From Gelatoporia subvermispora B (taxonomy: Eukaryota; Basidiomycota; Agaricomycetes; Polyporales; Gelatoporiaceae), in the NCBI GenBank assembly GCA_000320605.2, contig KB445821.1, positions 1 to 64,000 on the forward strand: a stretch of DNA of 64,000 bases, read 5' to 3'. Positions 46,441 to 59,471 of the stretch are shown here, piece by piece. Each line of letters begins with the position of its first letter. Within the stretch, counting starts at the first letter, position 1. The translations under genes were made by a program, and so were the position numbers. The notes beneath the pieces are model-generated. The model had not been told where the DNA came from. It made no database searches and worked only from the letters and a program-made list of their open reading frames with translations.

Positions 46441-47964
46441 CTACAGGGAAGAAAGCGCTTCCAGAGGAGCGCCTCGTACCCAGATACCAACTGGGACATT
46501 TCTAGGCTCATCCCCAGCCGCTATCGTTTCACTATCCAACGCGCGAAGCCCCGCACCAACGGTACCGTGACTACCATGCTCTTTTTTGGAACTCAGCCCT
46601 TCTTTTGGGTCAAGATCGACGTCTGATCCGGCGCTGCTGTGGCGGGGAACGCCGCGTCCTCACAACTGGTTTGACGAGTCTGGGACATTCCCAATTCTGC
46701 GGCGTTGCAGCGTGGGAATCTGCCGTCTAACTGGTCAACGAACCCGTGCATCACGATGTCCGGACCGTACATCAGAGAGGAATAGAGCCGTTGTGAGGTA
46801 AGTGACGTCTGATATTGATATATCAGCGCATGCAGAGAACCCTGATAAATTCTTGAATGTTTTCAAGATATGGCAGTTCCTGGCGTGCGATATTGGGGTC
46901 TTGACGTCCCCTAATTATAATGTGTCTTCACTGTACATAGACATTCCCTTGTGTGCTCTGGACAGTTCGGCTCTCTAGGACCGGAGAATGAAGCCTCGAA
47001 GCCTCAACAGGAGATCCTATTGGCTCCGCCAGTCTCCTAGCCCTCTCACACAATTCCACATATCTCGGCGCTATTCTTGCGGCGCCGATAAGGGAGGAGG
47101 ACACCCGTGACCCTCCAAATGCAGGATGAAAGCATAGAAGGAGATAGGATATGCTCTCATCGAGTAGAAAGCGCTCTCATGAATTATGGATGGAGAACAA
47201 TACTTGCTGGGAGGAACCGAAGTTCCGGTATGCGATCGATAATCTCCAGGCGAAAGCAAACATAGGGCTATGCACCGGTGGTACGGGATGTAGGTGATCG
47301 CAGCCGATGTTCGACCTCCACCGGACGAATGTGACTGATATTATCCCTCATGGTTAGGTTCATGAAACGAGATGCACTACCTTAAGACCCTTCGTACGCA
47401 ACTATAATCTACACGAGACAAAATGGAACTGAGTCCAACCAACTTCAGACTGCACAACTGGTCTGGCGCATTCTCTGCGACGCAGAATATATGGCACCAG
47501 AGTCAGGCATGTAGGCTTCGGAAGATGATCGAAACGCTTCAGGGGCCAACATCAAGAGACCGTGTATGCCGCACATGATACCTGTTCGAAATCTTTCAGG
47601 TGGATTCTCTGACGATACAGATAACAATATGAGTAGATGTATCGTGCTTCGGTGTGAATGACGTCTTGGGCATCATCAGTGGCAGATTCTAGCTCGTCGT
47701 GATAGATGCTGGAGACACAATAACTTCTCCTGTGTTACATTCTGTCACAAGTCGTCTCGAATTGAAACGCGTAATCTGCACAGCTCTGTGGCGCGGAGGT
47801 GTCATCTTCGAGTGTTGAGATCAACACAATACTTATGTGGTCAGTTTATGGTCGATGATGTTCTCAGGAAGGTACTATATAGTAACACTGCTTCAGGTGT
47901 CCAGTCCGTATTCCAGTCTTCCGGCCATTTGACAAGACCATTTAGCTATTGCCCTTTGTTCTAG
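46441..47964. other. Intergenic, no gene recognised
   Basis: Short frames only on both strands. The last part should hold the promoter of the DUF6534-type gene at 47965. Confidence 0.4.
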
Positions 47965-50169
47965 ATGGCAAACGCTAGCGACATAGGAGTGATCGCACGC
48001 CTTGAACTTCCTCCTCTGGACAGCACGGTGAGCCTCGCCGATATCATTCGGTTGTGGTGTGCCTTAACATTACACATACAGCTGGGGGCAATGGTCATTG
48101 GTGTATTGTCAGATCAGAGTTTTACCAGCTCTATGTGACTCACCTAACAACCTTGTGCTAAATCCAGGTTCTCCGGAGCGTGCGTATTTAGATCTTTAGA
48201 CGTGGGAGGCGTGAATTACTGACCTGCTCTATATACGCATGCCAGGCTCTGGGGCGTTTCGCTGGCACAATTTTATGGATATTTCAGTGTACGTAAGGCA
48301 AACCTTTCCCCTACTCGAGTTTGTCCTTACGATTGTCTTCACAGCGCTATAACGACCGGCGGATTCTTCAATGCGCTGTACGTACCATTCCATTTCTATT
48401 GGTTTCGCATGTTGATTTCTCTCGCGGTCCAGGTGGTGGCTTCCTTGTGAATATCACGTACTATACTTCACACTATATCCCAAGTTGAGATTTCACGATC
48501 ATCAGCGCCATCAATACTGTGCATCAAATTTTCGTATCTCATGTTGCCTACACATACCTTGTTACATGGTATCGAGACCCTCAAAATTTGGAAAACGTGT
48601 TGTGGTAAGCCACATCCAAACGCTTTGACATCTGACCATTGCTCAACTACTTGCAGGAGTCTCACAGTAGGGCCAAATGTCACTCATTGTGCTCATCTAA
48701 TCTCATCGTTGTCCAGCTGCAGGTGTTTGTCGGGGTAAGCGTGCGTTCTTGTTCCGGCCATTGTATTTCTGATTGATCCTCACCAGTCGTTCAATATCAT
48801 AATCGTTCAATGGTGAGTTGGCCAAATACCTCCCATATATGTATATTCACCAAAGTCAAGTTTCCTGATCTGGCGAGTCTGGATGTGTCAGTTCTGCGAG
48901 TCCGAACATCAGAGTCGTCACTTACGCTAGCCTCCAGTATCAGGACGTCGCTTGGAATATATTATTCCCTTGGTGCGTCGACCACTAAGCAAACAGGCAT
49001 ATTGACTAAACCATGATAGATTATCTTGGCTCTGGCCCAGTTTGGTTCCGGTATAGGTAAGCTGGGTATCAGAGCTAGCGTCGATACCAGCAATCTGATG
49101 GTAACTGTTTAGCGTACTACGTGAAATCGTGCGATGCTCACTACCTCTCATACGCTCCACATACTGACCCACGGGTAGCGAGCTCCTCATATCTCTCGCC
49201 CATGTCACTCAACTGGAGGCGAGTCGATACCATTGGCTGTCGTTTCGACGTGCTCACTTTCGCTATAGGTACTGGCGTTCATAACTGGGGGAACGGGAGG
49301 ACTCTGTAATACCGCCATAGGTATTGCGCTGATCATGTCACTGAACAGATCAAGAAGCAGCTTCAAGAGGTATCTGCTGCGTTCAATGAGTCTCCACTTT
49401 GAATGTACTGACTTTGTCTTGAGGTCTAATCATGTCATCCAATACCTAATTATCCTGTCAATCACAACTGGCCTTGTCATCTCGTGAGATCTCCTTTGTT
49501 GTGAGTATGTGTGCGCATCATTGAATGTTTATACAGGCTATTCCATATCCTGACACTCATTACGGTGCGCCCATCCTACATCTGTGCTTCCCTTTACATC
49601 CCGATTGTAGCTTCCAGACTGCTATATTACCGAAGACTCTAGTATTTACTTCATTTTATTTCCCAGTCATCAAATGTGAGTCGTATTATTCTCAAGGCAG
49701 TCTTCAAGTCCAGAAAGCTCATTCCGAGTGTAGTGTACACGAACTCGTTTCTGATGACGTGAGTCAGGACCGTTTCGCCGCAGGTAACGACTGACACGTA
49801 CATAGTCTGAACGTGCGCGACAAGCTGCAGGGTTCACTCTCTGATATTGTGCCGCTTGATGGTCTCGCCTTTGTGCATGGAAACAATCCAGTGAGCAATT
49901 CCGAGGTTCTCGTGTATGTGCACTTAACTGTCTTCCCAGGTTGCGCCTACACAGCAGCTCACAATTCACGTGACCTCTGACATTACCGTCGACATATCGC
50001 CGAGCGTAAGTATAGTTCCCCCAAAGCCATCATATGAGGCACATCCTGATGACTTCATAGGATCCTGACGACATTCATGCTACGGATACGAGTTCCTACG
50101 AGCTTCACCTCTTTGAAACCAAAGATAAAGGAAACATTTTCAAAGAGCAGCCCCACGGGTCCGCCGTGT
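47965..50169 (+). CDS. DUF6534-type multi-pass membrane protein, mostly intact
   Basis: About twelve short exons follow the family order. They are MANASDIGVIARLELPPLDS (47965-48027), LGAMVIGVL, LWGVSLAQFYGYF, INTVHQIFVSHVAYTYLVTW, WSLTVGPNV, IILALAQFGSGI, AYYVKSCDAHYL, IALIMSLNRSRSSFKR, NHVIQYLIILSITTGLVIS, ILPKTLVFTSFYFPVIK joined to LYTNSFLMTLNVRDKLQG, and a polar tail ending at TAG 50167-50169. The last six joins keep frame with GT..AG sites. The exon around 48660-48735 does not join cleanly (two frames both look right), so one lesion or a missed mini-intron is possible. Predicted plasma-membrane or endomembrane protein with about seven helices; role unknown for the family. Confidence 0.65.
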
Positions 50170-51296
50170 AGTCCGCCATCCATGCTATGTCGCAGCAGCT
50201 TAGTATCAGAGATACGGATGCTGCGGGAGATTCTCCGTTTGCTGTGTCCCGCACTCTATACATGAACTGTGGGACACTCCGTATTCCAAATTGAATGTGG
50301 TTTTGTGTATGTAGCCCTTGTATGAGACTATCTGACTATATATGATGCGAACTGTCGTTGGGCTCCAGAAAGGTCGAGAGCTAGTTCGCTGAGGGATATC
50401 CAGTGTATCTCCCAGCGCGTCAAATGTCATTGTCGGATCCTAACGATGTTCTGGCGTCTCCATAAAGTTCAGTAAAGAGAGAACTAGATCGGTATCAAGC
50501 ATCAAGTGTAAGGGCGGAGGTCATTGTCTCGGAGAATCGACCAGGAGCCTTGCACTCGAGCGGAGCGTGACTTGCGATGCGCTCAACACGTCAGACATGC
50601 TATGACGTGAGGCGTCGGCGATACGATCAGACCCACTTGTGGCGACAGACTCCGAAACGAAAACGGATATTCCAAGTCTTTCGGATGAGACAAGAGCTGA
50701 GTCACATGTCAAGTGGGCGCGGGGCGCGAGGCGTGAGACAACGCCATTCCTGCGTGTTCGGCTGTGCTAGTCCCGCAACGTGCGGAACGACCAAGGCTGA
50801 TGATCGATTTCCGAATATCGTCACGCCGTTCATATTTGTCACCGAAAGAGAATGCGCACTAGCATGGGCCCAAAGTCCACCTACGACCTCGCGTAAGTCT
50901 CACGTCATACGTCATTCTCAGGTGATGAGTAACTTACATGAGGCAGACCGTTAGAAACAGGAATTTTGATAACGGCATACTGTAGTGGGCGCACGGGAAC
51001 CCCGTACAGTTACCGCGTGCAATAAATGTAGGCTCGAGGGAACAGCATGTATGTGGCAACTGGTGCCCAGGTTTGAAACCTGGGCACTCCGGCCACTGCG
51101 TCCTTGCCGGGTTCGCGGTCAAGCCGAGTCAGACTTCCCGTCCGGAGCTGTATACAACTGCGGTGCCATCTATGCGCCCAAACGGCGCCCAAACCCAATC
51201 AGTGAACCACGAATCACCGCAGTTTCTCCCTCCGCCAAGAGCTTGACATTCGGGCGCTACACTCGTAGGCATCAGAGAAATCTCGCGTCGACTTTG
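50170..51296. other. Intergenic, contains a 25-bp palindrome (51063-51087)
   Basis: No gene recognised. GTGCCCAGGTTT and AAACCTGGGCAC at 51063-51087 form a perfect inverted repeat around a single G. Confidence 0.5.
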
Positions 51297-51734
51297 CAGC
51301 TGTTTTCATAACGGGGGGCGTACCCTGTCGCAAAAAACACAGATAGTCGGATCACGGATTTCGAGCGGCGCACCTGTGCCGAGAACCCGAGATTCTCATC
51401 GTTGAGGTGGCCGTTTAGGACTCCAAGCCTCAAGTATCGCGACGACGCCTGTGAAGGAGGGTAGAAAGGGCCACTCACCTATGAGACGAGGCAATGCGAT
51501 CTATATTAGTGTTCTGCGATGCTTCGAGGAGATAATCCCAGCTTGAAACCGAGTCCTAGGCCTTGCAAACAACGTGCCCGGGCACGTCGCCCCGCCTTGC
51601 CCCGCCCGTTGCATCTGCTGTGCTCAGCGGGCGCACCGCTGGCCAGCAGATCGTACCTAGATCCTTCGAACTCCGTCAACTCCGATGTGTGTGTTTTTTG
51701 CGACAGGGTACGCCCCTCGTTATGAAAACAGCTG
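51297..51734. mobile_element. Element with 45-bp terminal inverted repeats (MITE-like)
   Basis: Bases 51297-51341 and the reverse complement of 51690-51734 differ at a single position over 45 bases. They begin CAGCTGTTTTCATAACG and end in a run of A followed by CACA. Both flanks read TG, so a 2-bp target duplication is possible but not convincing. The 438-bp unit has no transposase. The ends differ from those of the other MITEs here. Confidence 0.8.
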
Positions 51735-53124
51735 TGACGCCTTTTGCCTGCCTTTCGAGGCTTGCCAGCGTTTTCGCTGCGCGTCGCAAAGGCGTCCAAG
51801 ACACGCACAAGTACCGATTTCTTAATTTTCATCCTTATCGATCATCGTCGATGTCTTCGGGCTTCAGTGACTGGTGTACCTGTCTTTGTAAAGTGTAAAC
51901 CCTATAAACTACCAATACGTAGCGGGTCAATTGACGAGGTATCTTGATCCACCATGGTCGTATTCAGATCTCACACCTTGAACCATAGGAGGACTAGTTC
52001 CGAGTCCCTGTAATGCAGTCGTGACGATGCTCCGAGCACAAGTTCGCAGCCAGATCTAAGCTAAGCCTTGCATGCTTCTGGTTGTGATCCCGTGGTGTAT
52101 TTGTCACTATGGCCCAGGCTCCATGTGAGAAGCCTTCTACACAAGGTTTAGACATTTCGACAGCTGGGTCAGTTGCTACGTGCCTTAGATGCGGATAGAA
52201 GCGACGAACCTCTTTGAACTCTGGAGAAGCCGCTGTCAAGCGATCGCTGAGAAGTAACGATAGGGCTACCGCGGCGACATCTCAGGAGACACTGATTGTG
52301 CAGGTGCCGCAGACAGACTAGGCTGTGCGGGGAAGGCAGACAATGCGGTGGCTGAGTCTCGATGCTCAGACATCCCTTCCAGTTCATGGTGGTCCACGTA
52401 CGTTAGTGATACATCTGCTTCGGTCATGCGAGCATAGGCTTACCCATGCACCCACAGCTGGAGCCGAGGTGACGACCGTCTGAATTTGATAAGTTCCTTC
52501 AGATTCCAAGAAACTGCCGCTACAGAACGGAGAAGCGAGCATTGAGCTAAGTTCTCCCTTCCTGCATAAATGTTGAGGAGGCCCTGTGAGATCTCTCGTC
52601 CTGATCAACACGAAGAGTGAATTACAGGCGGGAAGCGAGTTTGGTTGATGAACAAGCCAGCACGAAGAGCTGCTGAACGGTCCTACGCCTCGCAATTCAA
52701 TTGTTACTGCCGGCTTCAATCGTACTAGAGGTCTATCCCAAACAATCATCGAGTACTGTACATTGTGACGGAACACATCTCACAGGCCAAACCGCATTCC
52801 AGGTCTGGAGAGGAGTGTGGTGTCGTTTAGCGCTTTGCTGCGACCCGGAGGCCTCTTGATATGGCGTCTGGGTATGTGAACAAGTTTGATGAGATAATCA
52901 TCTTTATCGAGGACGCGCAGGTGGTCGCTTGGGGTCTGGTCGTTTCGATGCCACATTTGAAGACTTCTATCCATCCAAAAGAAGACAAAGAGACGGATAC
53001 CGTTGGTAGCGTATACTTTGAGCGCCGCAGAAGGAGAATAGCTACCGCCTATTGATAGAATACGTCTACTGGCGTGCCCAACATTCGCCTGCTGCCTCAT
53101 CCACGGGAAGGAGAGGGATGTCCC
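51735..53124. other. Intergenic, no gene recognised
   Basis: Minus-strand frames at 52384-52776 and 52780-53130 are open for over 110 codons but match nothing I know and could be chance. Confidence 0.35.
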
Positions 53125-53686
53125 GAGCAATTTGGCGCGATTGGGGCAATCATCGGAACAGAGAACAGTCGACTTGATATACCAGACGCGCGTCCTTTAC
53201 ACAGCGCTGCAGGCGCTCTGATTGTTTTTGCGGCCCGGTGGAGAGTAGGGCGCAGGCGTCAAAAAGTTCCACCGCAGTCTCTTCGACTTGCTACCAAACC
53301 ACAGAATGACAGATCTTCTGTCTACTCTTGTCTACATCGGAATGCAGGGGATCCGACCTTCCAATCCAACGGTTCTCTGAGGCCACTACCGCTTGCATCA
53401 AACGCCGGACCAGCAGGGCAACCCACCGGTTCTGGCCGCCTTATTGTTGCGTCTCGAGCAGAGCTGCAGAGACGAGAACTCTGGCTTCGTGACTGCGTAG
53501 ATAGTGTGGATGCACTTGGAATTTCGTGCAAGGTGTATCTCCCGATCCCCCATGTATTAGAAAGCTGACCAAATATGGCATACGGGGACGAACACTCGTA
53601 GGAGTGTTCTACGATACTGCAACATAGCCCCATCCAGTCCATGTCCGCGCTCGTGCACCGGGAGCCTGCAGTTCATCCTCAAATCT

Positions 53687-55010
53687 ATGTCTTCCTCCAC
53701 CATCCCCAGCAATGCTCTCCACTCCGAAGTTGAACCGAGTATTGGGGGATCAATGCTTGGAATGATATTGGGCATCGTGTAAGCGGTAACTCCCTATCCC
53801 AGTAATTGCGAGCTAAAGATCGCTACAGGTTCTACGGAGATACTTTCCTCTAGACATACATCTACTATAACAACTACTGGGGCGATCCATACGAAGATCT
53901 TCATGAGTGGATAGTAGTAGTGTTCACCGGCTGTCTCTTCTGAAGCACAATTTACAGGTAGCCGCCCTGCTGTATGTTCGATGAATTATGTGGTCAATCA
54001 TGACTAACAGAAGTCATAATAAGTGTGCTCGACATGGCCCAGGTAGTTGCCGTCATAGATGCTCTGTCCGGAGTCCACCCGTACGTGTGTACGTCGAGTT
54101 CTGGACGATGACCTTGCTGATCTCACAGCTTCTAGGAGTCTTGCTGTGCGTTGCCCTATTGTACCCTGCGCGAGATATTGATCTGCGCACCTGCAGGTGG
54201 AGATTGGAACGACAGTGAGATACTGCCCTTGTCAGATATTATCAACGGGCTCAGCGGTATTTCATCAACGGATATCCATCGGTCTTCTCGCCCAGAGGTA
54301 GGATCCCGAGGTTTCAAGCACCTCTTGACGATTTTCCTCTGACCGAGTCATCAGTTTCTTCGCCATGCGCGTGCGGTTTCAGTGATCTTGCCTGATCATT
54401 CTTGAGTGATGACAGCGTCGGCGTAGGCTTGCTGCTACGTGCACCATCATTCTTGTCAGTGGACGATCGCTAGATACACTGCCATTACGCTGACGCTAAG
54501 GTATAATGAACTCAAACCGACGCTATCTTAGGACGTTGTAAGCTCTTCCTTCTGAGAGAATGCTGGTACTTTTCATCTACTGCATCTTCGGTTTGCTGAA
54601 ATGCTCCTCGCAGGCTATGTCAACTCAACGCTCGCGCCATACGTGCAGCATCTCATACAACCGTATACTCGACTGACATCTACGACAACTGCACAGATTG
54701 AACGCTCGGACGCGATTGCGCAACATGAAACCCGCGTGACTACAGACACTGCGCAGCTGGAGCTGGGCGTCCTGCAGGAAGCACGCGCCACGAAAGCGTT
54801 GCGCAACAACGTCAGCAATGTGTCACACATCGTGGTTCAAAGGTGCACTGTGAATCGACCACTGACCATAGGTCTCATCGGGCATTCAATTCGCAACAAG
54901 CACGGAGATGACTGGCACTACGGCGTTCGAGGTATGTTCACTAGTGTCACATGCTTTCAAGTTATCGTCCTCCGACCACCTGTCGCAGAGCATCCTGGTG
55001 CCGAATTCGC
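53687..55010 (+). pseudogene. DUF6534-type gene, broken and internally deleted (duplication copy 2)
   Basis: First exon MSSSTIPSNALHSEVEPSIG from ATG 53687 matches copy 1. In the second exon the YGxxxxQ motif is lost: the Gln codon has become TAG (FLxTYIYY) and the following bases differ. A deletion at about 54383 removes exons that copy 1 still shows (RIIPALIVSISV to INILITYTINTG). An open 137-codon frame at 54601-55014 remains downstream but is not clearly part of the protein. Confidence 0.75.
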
Positions 55011-56900
55011 ATGAAAGGAGGTAGATGTGACTGAGGCAGCTGAAGCATGTTGGAGTTGATGCATGTCTGTTGCGCCTCATCGCTAACTACAAGGGTCCCC
55101 GTATCGTACTAGGCCGTGTCTCGTACATAACTAACCAGGTATCTCGAGGATCAGATATTAGGTCAGTTGTGTTGCTTTTGCCGCTTGCGGCCGCCACGCC
55201 TCAACCGATGGTACACGGTACCACGAGGTCTTAAATTCCGGGAACGAGCACACAAGTCAAAGGTGGCAGGTCTGACACGAACATACGCGAGTATGGTTGA
55301 ACCGTAGACCACCACGGCGACCAAATAAGGGTGGAGAGCGGACCCGATGCTGATCGTCACAATGTCCACAACGAGAGCGACGCGGATAACTTGCGCGTAG
55401 CCTGGGATCAAATGGACGATCAGTACGAGGCTGAGCATACAGATGGTATGAGCCCTCGGCATCACGTCCAGGAGAACCCCCCGGTCTGAGCTGCACACAG
55501 TCCAGGTCGACACGTATGATAAGGCAGTAAACCTCGCAGTATGTCATCATATGGAGTAACCGTTCAGGTCCTCACGGGGCCCTCTCAAGCAAACCAGATT
55601 CTTCATACAACTGTCTTCTCGGCGAAAGAGGGATATGTAAGTCATCAGATACGGTGGAACAAATTGGAGATAATTCTCCAGCTCACAAAATAGACCCAGA
55701 GGAGAAGAGTACCCCATAAGCAAGTGCGCTGACGCGCGGTACAAGTGCCGACTAGTGAGCCCCATAATAGAATATTGGTCATCGCAAGGTATGTTGTCTG
55801 AAGGCAGTGCCCGTATAGCTGAGAGCTCTATGTCCGACCAGCCCGGCACACATCAATGATCAACGACCCTGCGGTCAAAAGACCATGGCTGAATGTAGAA
55901 AAGCAAGCAAGCACAGATGAAGCTCAAGAATGACAGACTCGGTCAGCCTAAGTCAGGTTCAGCAGCAATTTTCCCTGGAGCCTCATACTGACGGGCCGGT
56001 AGAGAGGTCTCAGGCTAATTAATGCGACTGGAAGACGGGCCCAGAAGGGGGAGCGGGAGCGGAGGCGAGCAACATTATCGTCGAGATGTTATCGAGGCCT
56101 TCAAGCGGCAAGGAAGCGGCACGAACTGGATTGGAGCCGTGGAAACGGGACGAGAACGGTGTGAGGAAACGACGAGAGTGTATCAGGTCACACATGGTCC
56201 GCAGAATTATGTTAGGCCTCAGAATTCGACGCTCAGAAGCACGCATAGGTTAGAATATGTTGACTTAGGTCAGAATGGGGTACCCCGAGCAACGAGGCGC
56301 CTCTCCCTCGAGATGTGCAGCTGCCGAGGAGCATAGCAGAATCAATGAACGGATGTCGAGAAGTCGATTTAGGGAACCCGGGCGGCAGGGGCCTAGCGCT
56401 TACGTAGTGCAAATTTTCAGACAATTGGTGGCGCGGCAACGCGGCGCCACGCGAGCTCCGCGTGATCTGGTAGCGCTCGACTACAAACGGTGGCACCGTA
56501 TATCGTACACGTTCGCATCTTGAGTGCGTGGTAGGTATGCACAATGATTTAGTGTCCTATCTTCAGTGGTGAAATAGTGCCTGATTCACATATGCCTTCT
56601 TGTCAACAGATGCTCATACAAGCAGTTTGTGTTCCCTACCTGCCCAACCGTTCGAGGGGGAACAGTAGCCGGAAACATGAGTGGCCAAATGTCCAAACCA
56701 ACGCATTGAACGTCCATTGATGATGAGTAAGCTACATGACCGGGTAGCTACCGCACTTATCACATCCTGCAACACGGGGAATAGTAGAGTATCTGAGTCA
56801 TACGCCCTTTGAAGCAATCAACGCCTACTCATTCCGGTACGTGATTGGCCTCTGCAATATGTCTAAGGCCGTACACATTCGGATCGGTTTTCTTCCCGAT
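55011..56900. other. Duplicated block without an assigned gene (copy 2)
   Basis: Counterpart of 32701-34319, including the GC-rich hairpin (about 56428-56454). Minus-strand helices such as QVIRVALVVDIVTIS persist, but no complete gene could be read. Confidence 0.45.
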
Positions 56901-56915
56901 GTGAACACTTGAGAT

Positions 56916-58850
56916 CTATCCATATTGGTCATTCATCGCGATTTGCCTGCATGCAAAAGGTTTACTGACCGGTGTAGAAGTCAGATTGTAGGTGTCTGCG
57001 ATCAGCACCTGTGGAGACCTGGATAGGTGTACTGATATGAGGTCATCTGACCCATGAGCTGTCTCCCGCATCTCTTGACGCGCATTATACGTCGCCAACA
57101 ATGAGTTGAAAAGCACTGCATCAGGGTAGAATGATCAAGTCAGTTGACACAAAGTGGCGAGCACTGCAGATCATACATTTTGGCGATAGCACAAAGAACA
57201 CGTAGTCAATACTTGTCTTGGAGAGTACTGCAAACTTAGTAGTGTGAAATGGTCAATAGGTCAATCTTCACAGCCAGGATGTTGACGGCTAGTACACACC
57301 GAGATCACTGTCATCATCTCGCATATGCTAAGAAATGAGTCAGTCTCATCTCTCTGGATGATGGGAGACCGCACCTTGTGATGAGCGTTGTGTTAACGCA
57401 ATAGATCATCAGTGTTCTCAGAATCGAGTCCGTTCTTACTCGAGATCGTGTATAAGCGGATTGGACGAGCGTCATTGTGACAGGGGAGCGTACCTGGTGA
57501 ACCCAGTCCTGGACTTTGCAAGTATAACGATGAAGCAGGCAGCAAGCCAGATGTCCGCCGCAAAGCCAGCAGCAATCCCCATATAGAGGCTCCACTGGAT
57601 GTTGATGATGTTCAGTGCAAGAGATACACGACCTTTGAAAAGCTTACATTAACGGTTCCGAATTGGAAGAGAGTGAGCGGCGATCTGAACGTTTTCTGTG
57701 AGTATTGTACAGGGAGCTTGTGAAGCACGTACGCTCGGATAACGAAGACTACAATGTCGAGCGTCAAGGATGCCGGTACTTATTGGCACGCTACTCACCT
57801 AAATAGCCAGCTTACAGCGTGCGTAATGCATCAAGACAATGTGCCAATTAAATGAAGGGAGAGCACTGACCTAGACTCAGCAAGTTTCCGAGTACCTACA
57901 TTTGATTAGCGGAGCTGCGAGGGTGCAGAGAAGTGTTGCCTACATTTGGCGCGATAATGAAGTAGCTGTTGCCGCTGACTGTTTATATTTCATGCGTCAC
58001 CACTGACACAATCAGCAGCTGGGCACGCACGTCTGAAGAGTCGATTTCCGAAAACGCTTGAGATGAGGCGTATCAGTCGTGTGTCGGAGATGAGACGCAT
58101 CGACTCACGTTCTGACGGCAAAGTTACTGATTGACTAGGTCTGACAGTTAATCACAGATCTTAGTGTTCATTTCCGAAACCACCAACCGTCACGACAATC
58201 CCAGCCTGTTAAGGTTGCTATTAGTGAGCTACAATTATTACTATACGCAATGCAATCCCTTACCAGAACGCTCCTGAGCCAGGCAATTACTATGAGCCCT
58301 ATGATGAAGCGCACGAAGTGTTCCAGGACATTACCAAGGGGTTGCAGACAGTACAGAGACACTACACCAGCGGGTGATGACCATCGTGTAGACCGTATGT
58401 GTGACGAATACCTGATGCGCCGTATCCAGGATCCTGTGTTCCGTTTCAGAATGAGCTAGACAGTGCTTAAGTAGACATATCTAGCTAACCACAGGGCACA
58501 GATCTAAACAAGGCTGAGTGAATACAGTCCGGAAGGAAACCACCGTACTCACGGCATATCTAAGAGCCATCGTATCCGTCCTGTAGCGTGAATAGTAGAG
58601 GTATGTCTGGACATTGGTCACGCCATAAAGACTGTCAGAAGGTAATCATTATGATGAAATGCATTATATGAACGTTGAGGGGCACATTGATGCTCCAACC
58701 AAACCTTCATGTGGTCAGACGGCGGCGGCGACGATCCATCAGGGGCTGGCTCACCTATAAGACAAGGTCCGAGTGTCAGACCTAGTGTTTCGTGCGCATA
58801 CACAGCCGGTAAGGCCATTTTTGAGCCCAGAGAGGAGGATCTTCAGGACT
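56916..58850 (-). CDS. DUF6534-type multi-pass membrane protein (duplication copy 2), integrity unresolved
   Basis: Reading from high to low coordinates: HETLGLTLGPCLIG, SLYGVTNVQTYLYYSRY (58631-58553), RILDTAHQVFVTHTVYTM (about 58440-58390), DIVVFVIRAYVLHKL, WSLYMGIAAGFAADIWLAAC followed by KSRTGF (about 57600-57500), RTDSILRTLMIYCVNTTLIT and NSLLATYNARQEMRE (about 57110). All landmark motifs of the family are present in order. Joins between 58390 and 57700 and between 57400 and 57120 are not clean, so it may be freshly inactivated or use splice sites I missed. Copy 1 of the duplication retains only the first exons. Confidence 0.55.
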
Positions 58851-59033
58851 TGAGTACAACGAATTGGCCAGTAGGTCGACACTCGATTGGAATATATACA
58901 CCCTCATGGTGGCTGTGTATGTCTTGTGAAAGATGAACGTTGAACCTCGACAGGGATTATACCGGTCATACGTGCGGCGGGCGAGAATCAGCACGAGATA
59001 TCAATTCAAGGCATCAGCCATACCTAAACATCA

Positions 59034-59471
59034 TCATGAGGTGCTAGTTACCGTCAGGACTATACCGCATGTCTGCTCACACCAATGTGATATTTCAAGA
59101 AGCACCAAGGCACATCCCAATAACAAACATGATAGTTGTCTCAGCGAACAGCGGAAAGGAATGTCATGCACCGCATGTGTAGAAAAACCAGCGTTACAAT
59201 TGGCGAGGGCTTGTTGTTGAACATAAGGCCGACTTCGGTATATCATGAGTTGCTCGGCTGCTGTAGAGGCCGTGGGATGCGGGTGCAGAAATAGCTCCAA
59301 GTCTTGTGGCAGAGTGCGTTGCACGCATACTCCGTATACAAAGGCATCACATAGTATCAGCGAATCGGAGGTACAGTCGCGAAGCGTGTAGTAGCGCGCG
59401 GCAACTTTGAATTTAGCCGTAGTTCCGTCGCGTACTAAATGCAATGAAGCGCACAGGCTGATCAGAGACAT
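59034..59471 (-). CDS. Unassigned reading frame, counterpart of 35049-35369
   Basis: A 145-codon minus frame shares CASLHLVRDGTTAKFKV, LPQDLELFL and HPTASTAAEQ with the copy-1 frame, with scattered substitutions. A hydrophobic segment (LLLGCALVLLEI) is near its C-terminus. Family unknown. Confidence 0.25.
   Translation of the reverse strand: MSLISLCASLHLVRDGTTAKFKVAARYYTLRDCTSDSLILCDAFVYGVCVQRTLPQDLELFLHPHPTASTAAEQLMIYRSRPYVQQQALANCNAGFSTHAVHDIPFRCSLRQLSCLLLGCALVLLEISHWCEQTCGIVLTVTSTS

Noticed and set aside
47000..50300. Idea that the 48-kb DUF6534-type gene is a third copy of the segmental duplication
   Set aside because: Protein motifs match but nucleotide flanks do not align with 29.5-36.8 or 53.1-60.95 kb; it is a more distant paralogue.
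51506..51898. Overlapping 108-111-codon frames on both strands
   Set aside because: They fall inside the inverted-repeat element and its flank; openness on both strands points to base composition.
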